Shown: positions 12,560 through 56,098, numbered from the stretch's first letter. The stretch is DNA of 64,000 nucleotides from Chaenocephalus aceratus (GCA_023974075.1 CM043790.1:21102983-21166982), one strand, 5' to 3'. The notes: generated by a model from the sequence alone, not told the origin. Numbers and translations: made by a program.

Positions 12560-12690
12560 ATGTGTAATTGCTCTTTTTATTGCACTTTTAGTGTAGTTTT
12601 GCTGTTGTGCTGCTGTGTTTATTGCATTTGTGTTACTCTGGCACAACAATTTCATTCGGGATAAATAAAGTCTTATCTTATCTTATCTAT
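12560..12690 (+). mobile_element. LINE 3' tail with TCTTA repeats
   Basis: The sequence CAACAATTTCATTCGGGATAA followed by AATAAAG and (TCTTA)n is typical of the 3' end of fish non-LTR retrotransposons. Only the 3' end is present. Confidence 0.6.
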
Positions 12691-12699
12691 AAGGAATAT

Positions 12700-14075
12700 A
12701 TTTAAAATCTTACACGTTTATTTTTTATTTTTCAAGTCTTATAGTGCCTCTGCAGTTTGTTCACATGTTCAATATTGAGCTTGCTTGACATTTTCTCAGA
12801 AAAGTGATTGAATATGATTTACATGAGCAAAGTAATTGTTCTAATGTTGCCCATCTGCCTTGTTATGCAGGTAAAGTAAGATTTGCAACTTCCAAAGTAT
12901 CCACTTAGGCTCAATCCAATGTAATGATAATACAATTAAAAAAACATCTGGTAACAGAGGCATGCAAATGTTGCTACCTGTGATCGATATTTTATTCACT
13001 GGAAAATACTCTGTAGCCTACATAGCATATAGTACAATAGGCTCTTTTAAGTTTAGAAAAGTCAGCTCAATAGATGAATTTCCGCCCTTTATGCAACTCA
13101 CAGGGTTCTAACGGCTAGAGGCAGGCAGCTGAGTTTTCTCGACAAATAAAAGATCTTTGAGGTCAAGCTAGCTAGTATGTGGCTTGAGATCACGGGGGCC
13201 ACGCTATTTAATAGTCTCTGGGGCCACGGCCAAGTATAAACATTTCCCTCCAAATCTGGACGGTCAGGACAAAAAAAAAGTTTAAAACGTGTAGAAACCA
13301 CAGTGAAACAAAAATGAAAATGGATACAAGTAATTCCATGGCTTATAGCTGCAAATAGTTACGGCACAACGCTGCTACGCTAATATTTAATTGTAATGAG
13401 ACAAAAAGAGCTAATTGGTTCAGAGAATTGATATGGTCGGATTATTTATGAGACAGCATTCCAGTTTAGAGATAGGCTCCAATACATTAGCTAACAGTTA
13501 TTCTTGTTAATGGTTTGACCACTAAGCAGAAACATTTCTGGAGGTTTTGGAATTGTCTTGATCAACAAAGCAGCCAATTTTCCCCACCAGATTATTTTCG
13601 GAATTAAAAATACTTTTGAGTTAGATAGTATAATCTGCATTAATACATTACATGTATACTAATAAATACATTTTATTAACTAAATAAAAAATGTTTAAAT
13701 TAACTGAGCCTATATGATTTCAAATGATGTATGAATAATAATTGTTAATCTGAGCAGTTGTATTACATGATGTTGTACTTCTTTGCAATCATTTTGCAAA
13801 TATGTGAACAACCAACAATAAAGTAGGAACGTATTTTAAAATGTACTTTCTTTTATTGACATAATTGCCAGACTGATCCATGGGCATCATGTGAAGTGAA
13901 CAGTCAGCTGCATAAGGCATGCACAAGGCACACAGCCATTCAAGTATGCAATGGGAACTTTGGAGATGAGGCAACTCTCATCTATCTATCTCTTTCTCCC
14001 ACTCGCTAACACACTCAAAGACACACACATTTAAACACACACAAACACAGCAGAGTGGCTTTACGGACCGAGGTA
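12700..14075. other. Intergenic sequence between the mir-9 host and tvp23
   Basis: AT-rich, with no exon or transposon end I can support. A minus-strand frame at 13789-13974 is short and has no splice context. Confidence 0.45.
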
Positions 14076-14079
14076 ATCT

Positions 14080-15377
<1,298 letters not shown>

Positions 15378-15763
15378 CCTCTGACAAGCAATGACAAAAC
15401 ACAACAGAATGAAATCATCCTATCTTATACAATACAGACAAACACAACACATCTAGAGCTAGACAGGAAATACCAATATGCATGGTCATAGATGTGTAAT
15501 TCAAAGCGAAGTACCTTTGGGGCAAAGCGTAGGCTAGCTGGGGCTTGAATAAAGCCAGGTGTTACAGTGAAATAAGACCGACACCAACACACTGCCTCCT
15601 CAGTTATTACATCCACATCAAATACAATAATGCGCTGAATTTGAAACCACAATTGTGTCAATAGCGTAGCAGTTAAATCAGCTTTATGTCAACAGTATGC
15701 CTTTTTTCTGAAGGGAACACTGTGACGAAACATAGTTATCCTAATCACAATATTACAAAAATG
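15378..15763. other. 5' flank of tvp23
   Basis: Holds the tvp23 5' leader and promoter region; no TATA box or clear initiator is recognised. No coding gene is supported. Confidence 0.4.
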
Positions 15764-15836
15764 CGACCGCGGCAGGACTCGAACCTGCAATCTTCTGATT
15801 CGAAGTCAGACGCCTTATCCATTAGGCCACGCGGCC
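15764..15836 (-). tRNA. tRNA-Arg (TCG)
   Basis: A 73-nt cloverleaf. The 7-bp acceptor stem GGCCGCG/CGCGGTC contains one G-U pair. The D arm is TGGCCTAATGGATAAGGCG, the anticodon loop CTTCGAA (anticodon TCG), the T loop GGTTCGAGTCC and the discriminator base G. Both internal promoter boxes are present, no intron is seen, and a run of T follows on the minus strand. It decodes CGA. It lies between tvp23 and polg; a tRNA-Arg-TCG is also recalled next to the POLG 5' end in human. Confidence 0.97.
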
Positions 15837-15839
15837 ACG

Positions 15840-16925
15840 CTGTGTCCATGTTGGATCCGTTTACAATTTGTATATAAAGAATTACAAATGTCATGATGAT
15901 AGTTATGATAATGTTGAGTTGTGAATAATCAATTAGTGTACAAATCTGTTTCACGTCCAACAATGCTGTTATTCATATTATTTGTTTGTTATAGTAAAAC
16001 CAATGCAGTCATCCGGACCGCTTGGGGTCGCTGGTAGGCTCCGTTTCTTATACTACCGAATTCTATTACACGGCTCTGGTTGGACCATGCTAGTTTACAA
16101 CCTCATGTGTTGTGGAACTTTTTAAACATATTATGGTTGATAACTTTAACATTATACCTCATAGCACATATCGGGTGAGTTTGCTATTCTTTATTTCACG
16201 ATAGTCTAGCTAAAACACTGGCTAGTGCAGGATATAACAGCTTTTATGTTGTTTGGCTGCTCAGAAAACTAGCACCAGTACCCTTGGGGCATGGGTTTAA
16301 TGCTTGTAAATATAGGTTAGCAGGTTGGGGTTAACTTCAGTTGATTAAACCAAATAAGAAAAGCAAAGTGTCTGTGTTTCTGCGTGTGTAACTATCCTAC
16401 AGTAGCTAGCGTTTAGTCCAGGTTTCCAGTACACGTATATCTAGCGTTAATGTAAAAGTTGTGTGATAAGCATGTTCATTCAACACACCTGGTTAAACAG
16501 GCTCTATTGCAAATGACTAGAAGTTAGCTTAATTTGAGTGAAATATCTGTAACCGTGTTGTTTGACCAAGACATTTACAGCCTTTGTACAATAGTACACT
16601 CACAATACATGATCAAATAATATATTTTTTTCAAATCGGTATCCCTACTATTTAGTACCTTAGTATAGCTGTATCTATTCCCAGTTTGTGGCTATCATTA
16701 CATTACATGTGAGACAAACCTGGGATAAGTTGTATCATGACATAACATTGATGTTTTTTCTCATACTGATATTCTGAACAATCTGTGCTGTTGTATTAGC
16801 TGTAAAGTGTCACTACTGTAGGCTATTTTTATTATATGTACAGCACTTTGGCTCGACCAAAAATCGTTTATAAATGTGCTATATAAATAAAACTTGATTT
16901 GATGTTGTCTCTATGTCTTGCAGCT
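15840..16925 (+). other. polg upstream region with a LINE tail
   Basis: Probably contains the polg promoter and a non-coding first exon, because a splice acceptor (TGTCTTGCAG) sits at 16912-16921, shortly before the start codon. The distal part is AT-rich. The segment before the acceptor is a retrotransposon 3' end, listed separately. Confidence 0.45.
16755..16905 (+). mobile_element. LINE 3'-end copy (L2/Maui-like)
   Basis: The segment TTCTCATACTGATATTCTGAAC through GCTCGACCAAAAATCG to AAATAAAACTTGATTTGAT is shared nearly word for word with 48121-48357 and, inverted, with 44848-45032. The TTGATT-type tail is typical of fish non-LTR elements. Confidence 0.75.
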
Positions 16926-16949
16926 CTAGTGTGAAGTTCTCATGAGGTG

Positions 16950-24902
<7,953 letters not shown>

Positions 24903-25003
24903 CACTGTGTGGGAGAAGCCTGTTAGTTAGAACAGCTCAAACACACGACTTAAAGCCATTCAGCAGCTGCGCAAGTTCCACATCAGTGAGGCTGATTCTT
25001 AGC
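24903..25003. other. 101-bp gap between convergent polg and fanci stop codons
   Basis: polg ends with TAG at 24900-24902 and fanci with TGA at 25004-25006 (complement). The gap holds no AATAAA on either strand. The nearest polg-sense signal is at 25539-25544, inside a fanci intron. A fanci-sense signal is at 24416-24421, inside the last polg intron. The two 3' UTRs therefore probably overlap as natural antisense RNAs. Confidence 0.7.
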
Positions 25004-37094
<12,091 letters not shown>

Positions 37095-37104
37095 GATTAA
37101 TCTG

Positions 37105-38104
37105 TAAAAAAAAAACACAAGAGCACGGTAACGTAAACGTAGAGATAGGAAGAAATCATCCGTTGTTGTTACTGTAGCAAAATGTTACATTTGATAAACT
37201 AAATGGACAAATTACAAGTGTGTTACCTCTATTTGTCGTTAAGCTTAATTTGATCTTGTGCATTCGATTTAATTCAGTGAACTAGCTAACTAGTCCATGA
37301 AAAGACAAAGCCAAACCTTCAGCAGTTGTGATACTACGCTTTCATAACAGGTAACGAATTTCCCGCCAGCGATCACTTCCTGTTTTCCTTCATGGTTGCC
37401 ATGTTCGGCTCACAGTAACCCACAATTGCAGTTTTTGTTGATGTTTTCAAAACAATATGAATGCCGTAAATTACGAAAAAAACACACAACATGTCTTAAA
37501 GTATAAAAGGATCGCTACCTCTACATTTGCACAGCTCTCCACTTTGTACAATTATAATACTGCAACATTTTTAATTGTTGCGAATATTTCATCATATGTT
37601 ACTCGTTGTTTTTTTTGTGGTATATTTGTATATTTTTTAGAAATATTCCTCTATATTTTTGATGTTCTAATAGTTTTCAAAATTGTGTTTTTTAATAGCT
37701 TTACTTTTGGTCATTTTCTTACAATTTAACAATGTAATGTCTACTTACTATGTATGCATCATACACACCAAAGCAAATTCCGTGTAGGCTATGAGACGAC
37801 CCACTAGTCCATACACCTGATATATCTGTATAAATTCCAGTTCAAATATAACATCTAGAAGCAGGTGCTGTTGTGTTTATTGTTGGCATGTCATTGTATG
37901 TTCTTTAATAAATATACATATCTTGCAGTATTATCTTGAACACTTGGTGGCGGTGATTAGCTGCACATGGGTGTATCAATGGGGGCATTGGTAACAGGGC
38001 TTGGTTGTTTCTTTTGGCTTTTCTTTACTAGAACCGTTCGTTTTGATTATTCACGAAGATCAGCTAGAAATAAAAATCATTTATGATCTTATGATCTCCG
38101 CCTC
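37105..38104. other. fanci 5' flank
   Basis: Contains the non-coding fanci first exon and promoter, probably between about 37230 and 37400; the exact limits are not visible. The rest (37450-38100) is AT-rich with no gene I can support. Confidence 0.4.
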
Positions 38105-38177
38105 GGGCTAGTGGCGCAACGGATAACGCGTCTGACTACGGATCAGAAGATTCTAGGTTCGAATCCTGGCTAGCTCG
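38105..38177 (+). tRNA. tRNA-Arg (ACG)
   Basis: A 73-nt cloverleaf. The acceptor stem GGGCTAG/CTAGCTC contains one G-U pair. The D arm is TGGCGCAACGGATAACGCG, the anticodon loop CTACGGA (anticodon ACG, normally edited to ICG), the T loop GGTTCGAATCC and the discriminator base G. A TTTTT terminator follows within 8 nt. No intron. It stands alone between fanci and fbxo31. Confidence 0.97.
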
Positions 38178-39479
38178 AACTTTTTCACTGTCAATCCATC
38201 ACTTGAGAGGCAATCTTCTTGTATTGTTAACAACATTTATTCCGATAATAAACCAGTAATATGCCGCCCCACCTACCATAAATTGTACAAAACAATTAAC
38301 TTTAGTGGGTAAATCAATCAAATATCAAACCAACGAAACATACACGGACCGCTTTTAAGACACGGAGCAGACTCGCTGTTGAAGGGCCTAATTACCCGTA
38401 GTTAAGTTAGTCCTTTACATTCGCTGTGTAATGTCATTAACAGGCAGGTTAGTTTGTCAGATATTTCGACGTTACATTGACATTACATTATAATAGAGTA
38501 GTTTAGGTATTCTCAAAAACGCTTTCGTAAAACAAGCTATAACATGCACTGATGGGTAGCTAAACCGTTTCGTTAGTCGTTAGTAAAACGTTACTGAACA
38601 AGAATGCTGTTTACTACAAAATATATCAATATATATCAAATAAGCGAATTTATAAACGTTTACAATTTCTGTAAATGATGTACTTCATTTCGTAATGTTG
38701 GGAAGAAAAGTACTCTCGCTCGCCGGTATCCACCGAGTCGCCTAACATTTGGAGACGCGGATTGGTCAATTCTTGGTAGCGATTCGATTGGACATAAATC
38801 ACAATTCTTGGTAGCAGTCGGGAACGTGATTGGCTGTCACTACCAAGAATGAGCTCGATTCACAGGTGGTAGGCAACGGAACTCGTGCAGCGTACGTTTC
38901 TTTTAATAGCTCTATGGGAGGATCCAATAAAGCTAGCCAAATGTGCTAATTGTGTAATTTAAGGAAACATATATATATGAAAACAAACCACTAAAGTATT
39001 TAAAACATTTGCGAGTTATAATTCTTAATTAAATACAAAATAAAGTAGGCCTAATCAATTTAAAATAAGGTCCTTTATTATGGAGAATTAAGGGTTTACT
39101 GTGTGTGTCTGCCAGGCGCGTCTGGCTATGTATTTATGCATTAATACTTTATGTAAAACGTACTGTTTGAACTGCATGTGTGCAATTATGATATATTCCC
39201 CACCAAAACATACGGTGCAGAAACGTTCTTTAAATCTGGACCTTTTGAATTTTTTGAGCTAAGGGGAGGGTGATAAAAGCTGCCAACTACAATAGGGCTT
39301 GTATCATTTCATTCGATAGTGATGTAAGGCAGGGGTAAAATAAATTGCGACGCTGTTTACGTGCACTGACGTGACGTCGGGAGGAATGTCTCTGCCCATG
39401 CTCACAAGGACAGGAGCAGATGAGCCAGACTGCTGCAGCTGATAAATGTGATGTAATGTTGTCTGTTTAGTGAATACGA
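38178..39479 (+). promoter_or_regulatory. fbxo31 upstream region with ATTGG boxes and a CRE-like site
   Basis: Three ATTGG (inverted CCAAT) motifs lie within about 70 bp (38760-38835), interleaved with an 11-bp motif ATTCTTGGTAG present twice directly and once inverted. A CRE-like pair TGACGTGACGTC sits at 39367-39378, about 100 bp before the start codon. These suit a TATA-less housekeeping promoter. The remaining sequence is AT-rich and shows nothing else. Confidence 0.45.
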
Positions 39480-48614
<9,135 letters not shown>

Positions 48615-50629
48615 TGCACGATGTTTTTAGTCTCGCCCCACAATACAATGCATAATAACAACCAGTTGACACAAATCACCTCTGTCCTCAGCTGACAGAA
48701 CATCATATCACGATAGCTCTAACTCACGTTCTATCTATATGTTTCACAAACATGGGTCTAATTAAGCTAGTTATGTCACCTCATTTATTGTATCAGTTCA
48801 CCTCAGTATGACCTTTATCCTCCAGTGCACAGGTCAAATATTAACCTTTATTAATGTATTCCCTGCAGGAGAAAAATGATAACTCGTACCACTTATAAAG
48901 GATCAAACTGTACGTGCCTCCGATTCTAAAACCACGTCTGTACTTGATAGTGCTTGAAGACAATAAAGGTGTCCAATGTATTCTACTATATAGCATTATA
49001 GTGATTTCAGTGCCCAACATGTTTAACTGCATGTTGCTTTTTGTTTGGATCTTATCGCATCTCACTCATAACTTTAATCTTAACAAGATGTTTATTTTCA
49101 TTGAGCAGCATGCCTTGATTTAATTTTGTTTTGCTTTAAAAAAAAAAAAGACAGCTTCTCAGGTGTTTTTCTCTTGGCCAGAAGTCAGTGAAAAGCAGGA
49201 CTTGAGTATTTATGTGTATAAATCATTTTAAGCATTTTCTCCAATAGAAATACTTTTCTAACAATTGACAAGAGAGCATTTGTCGTCTCATCAAACACTG
49301 TAGCTACATCAGGCAGTTTTTCCCTTTGAACTTAAGAGATAGAGACGTGCTCCTGCTTTTGGTTTGACATCAAACATACCTTTAATATCACCTCACTTGA
49401 CATAGTATTATGTAAGTTGGAAAGATGTATTGTACTGCAATAGAATAACATTACCTATACATAAGCTGATCACAAATGAAACAATTATACAGTTTTGTGC
49501 TTATATAAGGATGGTTTAAATCTTCTCTTACCTTTTAAAATGTATTGCATTTGTTGTTTGTTTAAATGGCTGACGTAATGTTTGCCTGGCTTTATACCTG
49601 CAAAGCTATTCCTCCAGTTTTCCAATTCGTTTTGAACTTGATTCCAGACTAACTGAACATTATACAAACAGCTCAAAGTGCATCTCAAAGAACCAAGTAA
49701 GTCTTTGTGTGTCTCATTACGGCCTGAAGGTGTTGCCCAGTAGCTTTCTTACCCCAAGTGCACTTTTCTGGGCAGTATTGCGAAACATTTAAAACCACTG
49801 GCCAGCACTTTTATATCAGACTGCTGCTTTACTAACATTTGCGAAAAATAAATGGTCTGCTAAAGCATTGTCGACTTAAATGTATTTAGTTTATTAGTTT
49901 CCTCTCAATTGTTTTGCTATGTCTGAACACTCTGCTATTTGAATCATTTGCCTTTGGAAAATGTGTTGCTTTGTACTATTTTCAATGCGATAACACCTGT
50001 TTTTGTTGAAAATGAATGGCCTATTGAACTGCTCACATGGGACTTCAGGGAGATTTTCAGCTTGAGCGCTCTTCTCGGTAAAAAAGATAATAAAAAAACC
50101 AGGAAAAAAAACTTTTTGTAGACTGTATTTCTTCTTTGGTCTCATGTTCACCTTTCATATCTCAGTGTTGGACATATCACACCGTGTGTGTGTTTCTTGG
50201 TGCAAATTGAGAATAAAAAACGGCTTGAAATAGTAATGAGTGAGGGAAACGGACACATGATTCAGTACAATGTTTCACACCGCAGCTTCAGAAGATTTGT
50301 ATTTGATATGGGAATCCAGATTATTAAGTGCATTTCACAGACTAGAAGTATCCCACTAATTAAGGAGGCATTTATTTTCAAGCTTCTACATTTTAAAGAA
50401 GTATTGCCTGAAACTATCTAAAATAAAAGGTTATTACCCAACATTAAACATTTAGTTAAATTGTGTAATTTGAGGATCTCCTTCCCAAGTTTATTAAAAT
50501 GCAGAGTGCACACAGTAAGCCACAGATCACCGCAAAACTGTTGATTGTATCAATGAATATTATGCAATGCCTTTTGACTGACTTTTAACACTGGAATCAC
50601 TGAATCAGAAAATGATGGAGAGGAGAAAG
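48615..50629 (+). other. fbxo31 3' UTR and flank
   Basis: AATAAA signals occur at 48961-48966 and about 49847, so the 3' UTR could be roughly 0.4 or 1.3 kb. Beyond that, to the start of the duplicated esterase unit, nothing gene-like is supported; short frames lack splice context. Confidence 0.45.
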
Positions 50630-50644
50630 GTGGTGGAGACTGTT

Positions 50645-53600
50645 CTACAGCTCGTTGCGCTCCATCTTCTCCTTGTGTTGTCGGATCTTTTCTGGGAGAG
50701 TCTGAGTCAGGAAGACAAACCGCTTCTCCCTAAGGTGCTGGCCAGCTACCTGCTCCTTTAAAATCAATTGACAAGTATTCTTCTCCTGTGCCGTACTTTG
50801 GCCAGTGGGCCAGCCCATCCCATTAGGAGACCTTAACAAACACACACAATCACAGTTATAAAAACAGTCTTATCTCCATGTGTATAGTATCTTGTAACAA
50901 AGGTAAATTCCCTACCCTGTGCGAGCAAAGTTGCTCCAGTAGCTCATCATTTTCTGCTAAGCTGTTCCTCCTCCTCAGTGCATGGCTCTAAAATTGGGAT
51001 CATCTGTTAAAACACTTTGGAGATCTCTGGTGGTCTATTCAAATTGTGATTTATATATTTAACTTACCGGGTAATGTGACATGGGTAGTTGTAAAGCACA
51101 ATCCGAGAACTGTAAAGATCTCATCTCCGTGGTCACTCCCAACAAAGCTTGGCCTTCTTGACTTCAGGATTTGTGGAGGATACTGGTACTCATACAGGTA
51201 GACATCAGCACCTGCATCTATTAATAAAGGATTGGACATGAGATATTTAGTTTTTAAAAGTGTATGGCAAGAAATATTTAACAATGGTTCCTCAAAATAT
51301 TTGCATGATAAATACCTCTGTGGGCAATAGCGGTCTTAATGGCAGGAATGTTAAGAATCATATCCCCTAACAGCTCGGTGAACCCGTCTCTATTCTTCAC
51401 ACGATCTTCACCCGTTCCAAATATATTCCTCTAACACTAACTCTCTAAGAATTGCATCTTTGGGCTGGAAAAAAAAAATGAACAACAACATCTGTCAAAG
51501 AAGTTTCAATCAACATGATGTATATTGTAACATTGTAATGTCCAGAACAGTCTGCCTTACATTAGGGAAGAAGAGGTACATAGAGTTTCAGCAATGCTCC
51601 TTATCTATCCCCTCTGTCCATTTGGAGGAGCAAAAGACTTGGGAAGACAATTCACATTTTAGATAAGCACAGAGACACCACATTAGCATGTTTTTCATGG
51701 GCAATTGTTAACTCTTCAGTCACATAAACAGCAGTGCTAATTTAGCAATTGCACTTACACTAGCAATCATCCAGCCCCCTTCATCATTATTAATGCCGGT
51801 CATGAATGGTACGGTAAGAAGTTCATGTGTACGGAACAGCTCGTCCACTGTTTTTCTCAGGAAGTGTCCATCAACATTTACAGAGATTCTCAAGGTTTGA
51901 ACCTTAAGAAAAAAATGTGTAAAAGTAAAAGTTGAGATAAATACTTAAAACATCATGGAAATCTAGCAGAATATTCCTATTCAAAATAAATCCTACTAAA
52001 TTATTTGCATTCAATATCTCACCTCTCCCAAAGCCTCAATAGTTTTTACGTCGACAATTCTCATGCAATCAGCGATCTTCTGTGTGCTTTCGAGGCTACA
52101 GCCAGACATATTTGCCACCATCTGAGGAGATATATGTGGGATACATCTTAACGACTTTGAAAAAAGAAATGTGTTGTGCGCTGAAGAATGTTTACACACA
52201 CTTATAATTAACCTGTGCTACTGGTAGAGGATCATTTGCAACAAGATGATCCATTCCAGCAGTGCCACTCTCAGCAATGGCATGATGGAAGAGGCATCAG
52301 ACAACGGTGAGAGGAGCTGTTGAGTCAAGGAACAAAGAACATGTAAGGTTCTGATGACAGAAGTAACTTTGAAGAGATTGTGATGTTTTTGTTTTATTCA
52401 ACTGTAGATTGATACTTACCAGTAGAGATAACGCTCACTCCGCCAGCAGACTCCCCCAAATATTGTAACTACATCTGGGTTTCCTCTCCAAAGTTTTGAA
52501 TGTGCTGCTGGATCCCCTCAGAGCTTCTAACCTGGTCCAGCATGCCAAAGTTCCCAGACATGTGCTCATCTCCAGTGCTGGAAAGGCATACAATTAAATT
52601 GTTCACCGCCTAGTAAAAGTGACTACTTTTTCACATCAAATCCAAAGTAGTGAGATATTATTTTAGTATGGTAATTCTAACTCTTCTTAGTGATTCGAGT
52701 GGTTTTAACCTGAGAAAGCCCAGAAGTCCCAAACGGTACTGGATCAGAACTACGACCATATCCTGGTAAGCAGCCAGGGCGGAGCCATCATACGTGGAAG
52801 CTGACCCCATAGCAAACCCTCCACCATGAATCCAGACCATGACCTGGTAAGGTAAATGTAAGCCCTTAAACTTTTCAACAAGCAATGAAGGCACATTCTG
52901 ATAAACCACATTAACAGACTTTAATATGACTAGATATAACACAGATTGTGACATCAATCCTTTGGGGTATGGTTTTAAAAACCCTACATTGTCACTCAGG
53001 ATGGATTATTCAAAAGGAATCTTATCCAAACCTGAACAAAGTAACTGAGTATCACTCAACGACATGGAGCAACTTACTGGAAGCTTGGCATCGGGAGTTC
53101 TGTCGGCAGGAGTGAATGTTGAGGTAAAGGCAGTCCTCTGAAATGTCTGGCAAATCCACGACCATGCCACCAAGTTTTTCCAACAGATCTAAGGTTAACT
53201 TTTTTATATTGAACACACCTGAAAAAGAAACAAGATTTTCAGTGAGTATGAATATCATTTTAAAGGAAGGTATGCAACACCTGTAGCATGTGGAGGCCTT
53301 ACATGGGTGGCTGCTTTGGTGGCGTCTCTCACTCCTTCCCATCCCTCCACAGGCTGGGGGGCAGCCAGTCTCAGAGCAGGGCCCACAGGTGGCTTTGCAA
53401 ATGGGATACCCAGGTAGGCATGGACCCCATTCTCCTGCCCCTTGACACTCAGAGTCTGACCTCTCAGGCTTCCCAGCTTTGTGTGGACTTCAGGTGCTGT
53501 GAGGATATTAGGACTGACTCAGAATCTCAATGCAATGTATCAGTGTAACTTACCTGGAAGAATAGCATGTGTTATAGCTAAGTAGCACATAGATTTCCAT

Positions 53601-54815
53601 CATGTAGGCAACATGTGTTCATTGGCTGGTTCTAGATTATGTTGGAACAAATAAATGGTAACGTTTTAGATAACAACAACTTTCCAATTGATTTCACAGC
53701 CATGTCGAGCCCTATGGGTGACGTCACGGACACTACGTCCATTTATATACAGTCTAAGATAAGATGGTACTTATTGATCCCAATTTGGGAAATAGTTTTT
53801 GTTGCAGCAGGGGTGTCAAACTCAAGGCCCGGGAACAAATCCGCCCATGACTTCATTTTCTTTCTGTGGCCCCACAAGAGCTTGCAAATATATAATATGT
53901 TTATTATACGGTTACATGATGTTAATGAAGCACGTTGCCCATGAGCTACATGTCCCACAATGCATCTCAAATTAGACTTTTTTCTCAGAATTTGACTTTT
54001 TTTTCTTCTAAATATACCTTTTTTCTTAGAATGTGCCCTTCTCAGAATTTGACTCTTTTTTTTAAATGTTAGTTTTTTTTTAAAGTCACCTGTTTTTGAC
54101 TTTTTTTCCAGCTTTTCTTTTGAAATCATTTTGTGACATTCTCACTGAAGAGACTTGCATTATTTGCCCCAGACTTCTGCTTTCAGACGTAGTTAATTAT
54201 GAAGTTATAGCCTATCCATAATAATCCAATGCAGAGGCAATAATGTAATAATACATTATTTTTATATTATATATAAATTACAACCGGCCCTTTGAGCGTG
54301 ATGTGGCCCGCGATTAAATTGAGTTTGACACCCCTGGTCTACAGTCTTTAATCTTCTTTGCCATGCTGTTTGTATAACTAAATCAGAAATAGAACTCACT
54401 TGGCAACAATTAGTTGAATATCATCTTATATTGCATTACATGAAGACAGCAAAAAAAAGAATTATTAACTACAGCATGAACTCTTATCCTAATTTGCTCT
54501 TTGGCAGAGATGTTTCACCTTTGGACAAGTAGGCACGATCGTCAGTGGCTGAAAGGTCAACTCGATTGAGGCGTAAGAAAATGCAAACAGCGTCCAGTCA
54601 TAGACCTTTTAAAAGACATTTAAAGAAAATCAACTTCCCATTAGGCCACGTGCTATCTAGACTAGCTTGCAGCCAGATCTGCATAAAAGTGTTGCCACGG
54701 ACTTTATCGTGCAAAGAAATAAGTAATCTACTTCACTTACTACCATGTGGATCTGCAGCAACATAGAGGAATAACACAGACGTCAGAAAGAAGAAAGTTT
54801 GTTTTGCACGAACAT
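50645..54815 (-). pseudogene. Carboxylesterase-like gene, copy 1 (frame disrupted as given)
   Basis: Same 13-exon type-B carboxylesterase as 58631-62817. Reading breaks in many exons: a 1-base loss after the start codon region in exon 1, an extra T in exon 2 (about 53320), 2 bases lost in exon 3 (about 53115), several indels in exon 5 around the GESAGG active site (52440-52540), one base lost in exon 6 (about 52288), an extra A in exon 10 (about 51420), one base lost in exon 12, and two compensating changes in exon 13. Exons 4, 7, 8 and 11 read cleanly. Its exon 1 signal-peptide core reads correctly where copy 2 is broken. The C-terminus is RNEL, against RNKL in copy 2. It may be a true pseudogene or an unpolished duplicate assembly of a working gene. 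Confidence 0.75.
53808..54336. mobile_element. hAT-like element, CAGGGGTGTCAAACTCAA ends (copy 1)
   Basis: Inverted ends CAGGGGTGTCAAACTCAA and TTGAGTTTGACACCCCTG. No clean 8-bp target duplication is seen at the flanks. Non-coding. The matching copy is at 61799-62337. Confidence 0.8.
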
Positions 54816-55100
54816 GGTCTCGCTGTTACACACTGCTTGGTTCTGCAAACAGGAAGGACTGCAACCTCGAAATGAAACCTCCAAAGAAGCTTTCTCAATT
54901 TTTACCAGTTGAATCCTGCACTTATTAACCTATTACGTGCAACACAAGGCGTGACTCTGTCTCTTTTATATCAAAGCAACTGGTCATTTACATCACAAAA
55001 AGACAAGACTTTCCGGACGGTTAAACAGGCCATAGTAACTCCAAGCATTTTCTCGTATAGGATATTTCACATCCTTCTTTCTGTTAAGCTATAACATGAT
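54816..55100. other. Upstream flank of esterase copy 1
   Basis: Likely holds the esterase promoter; the same sequence lies upstream of copy 2. No TATA box or other firm motif is recognised. Confidence 0.35.
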
Positions 55101-56098
55101 CAGACCCGGCGGCAGACATACGTCGTCTCGGGCGTCATTTGATGTACCAGGGCGGGCCCACCCCGAAACTTACATTTCCGGAAAAACTGAATTGTGAAAG
55201 AGCTGACATGTTGAAAACCCAACGCCTGCAGGGGGGTCTGGGGAGATTCTCCCCCAGGAGATTTTTTGAAATATTAACATAAAATACACATTCTGGTACT
55301 CTCTTGAGAAGAAAAATAAATAAATCTATTACTACACAACATATTTAAAAAAAATGAATGCCATTTCAGTTTTTGTTACTTTGTTCGAAAGCTGAACCTG
55401 CTGCTCCTCACAGAGAGAAGAGGGAAAAAAATGAATGCCATTTCAGTTTTTGTTACTTTGTTCTGAAAGCTGAACCTGCTGCTTCACGAGAGAAGAGGGA
55501 AGAGGCTGTGAATTACTTTACATTGTGGATAAGGGTGGATTGCCCCCATTGTTCTGTGTGTCAAAATGAAAGACAGCCCACACATCAATCATCAAACCGT
55601 GGGGTCTTATTTAATTACGTGTTGATTTCTATCAACACGTAATGTTGTATCGATGTATATAGAGATGTACTGTAACTACAGCAAAAATATTCTCCGTCGG
55701 GACTTCCTGCAACAACACCACGTCGTTATCTTGATTCTGATTGGCCAGAAGACATTATCAAAGATGTTCTATTGAGAAGATGATCACTACGTGACAAAAG
55801 TTTTCAAACCGTTTCTAGTCTAGTGACTGCTGAAATCAATCTTACTAACTGCTGTCTGTGCAATTTACTCCCGCGCGAGTTGGCGGACTTTATTTAGCTT
55901 ACTTTAAAATCATTTTTCATGGTGGGGCTAAGCCATTTCTTGGTATGGCTGTAGCCTACCCAAGTATACCCTGGCGCCGCTACTGAACATAATAATAAAA
56001 CAATTAAAATGTTGTATTCAGCCCTGATTAAAACAGCGGGCCCACATCCTGGATGGTCGGGCCCGGCCCCATGGGGCCCGCCCATGACGCCGGGGCTG
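55101..56098. mobile_element. Non-autonomous hAT element with 8-bp target duplication (copy 1)
   Basis: The ends CAGACCCGGCGGC and GACGCCGGGGCTG are imperfect inverted repeats flanked by a perfect 8-bp duplication AACATGAT (55093-55100 and 56099-56106). No intact transposase. An internal stretch of about 80 bp (from ATGAATGCCATTTCAG to AGAGAGAAGAGGG) is present twice in tandem (about 55354-55500), but once in the copy at 63107. Confidence 0.9.

Noticed and set aside
16947..16949. GTG as polg start
   Set aside because: An ATG follows immediately at 16950; there is no reason to use a non-AUG start.
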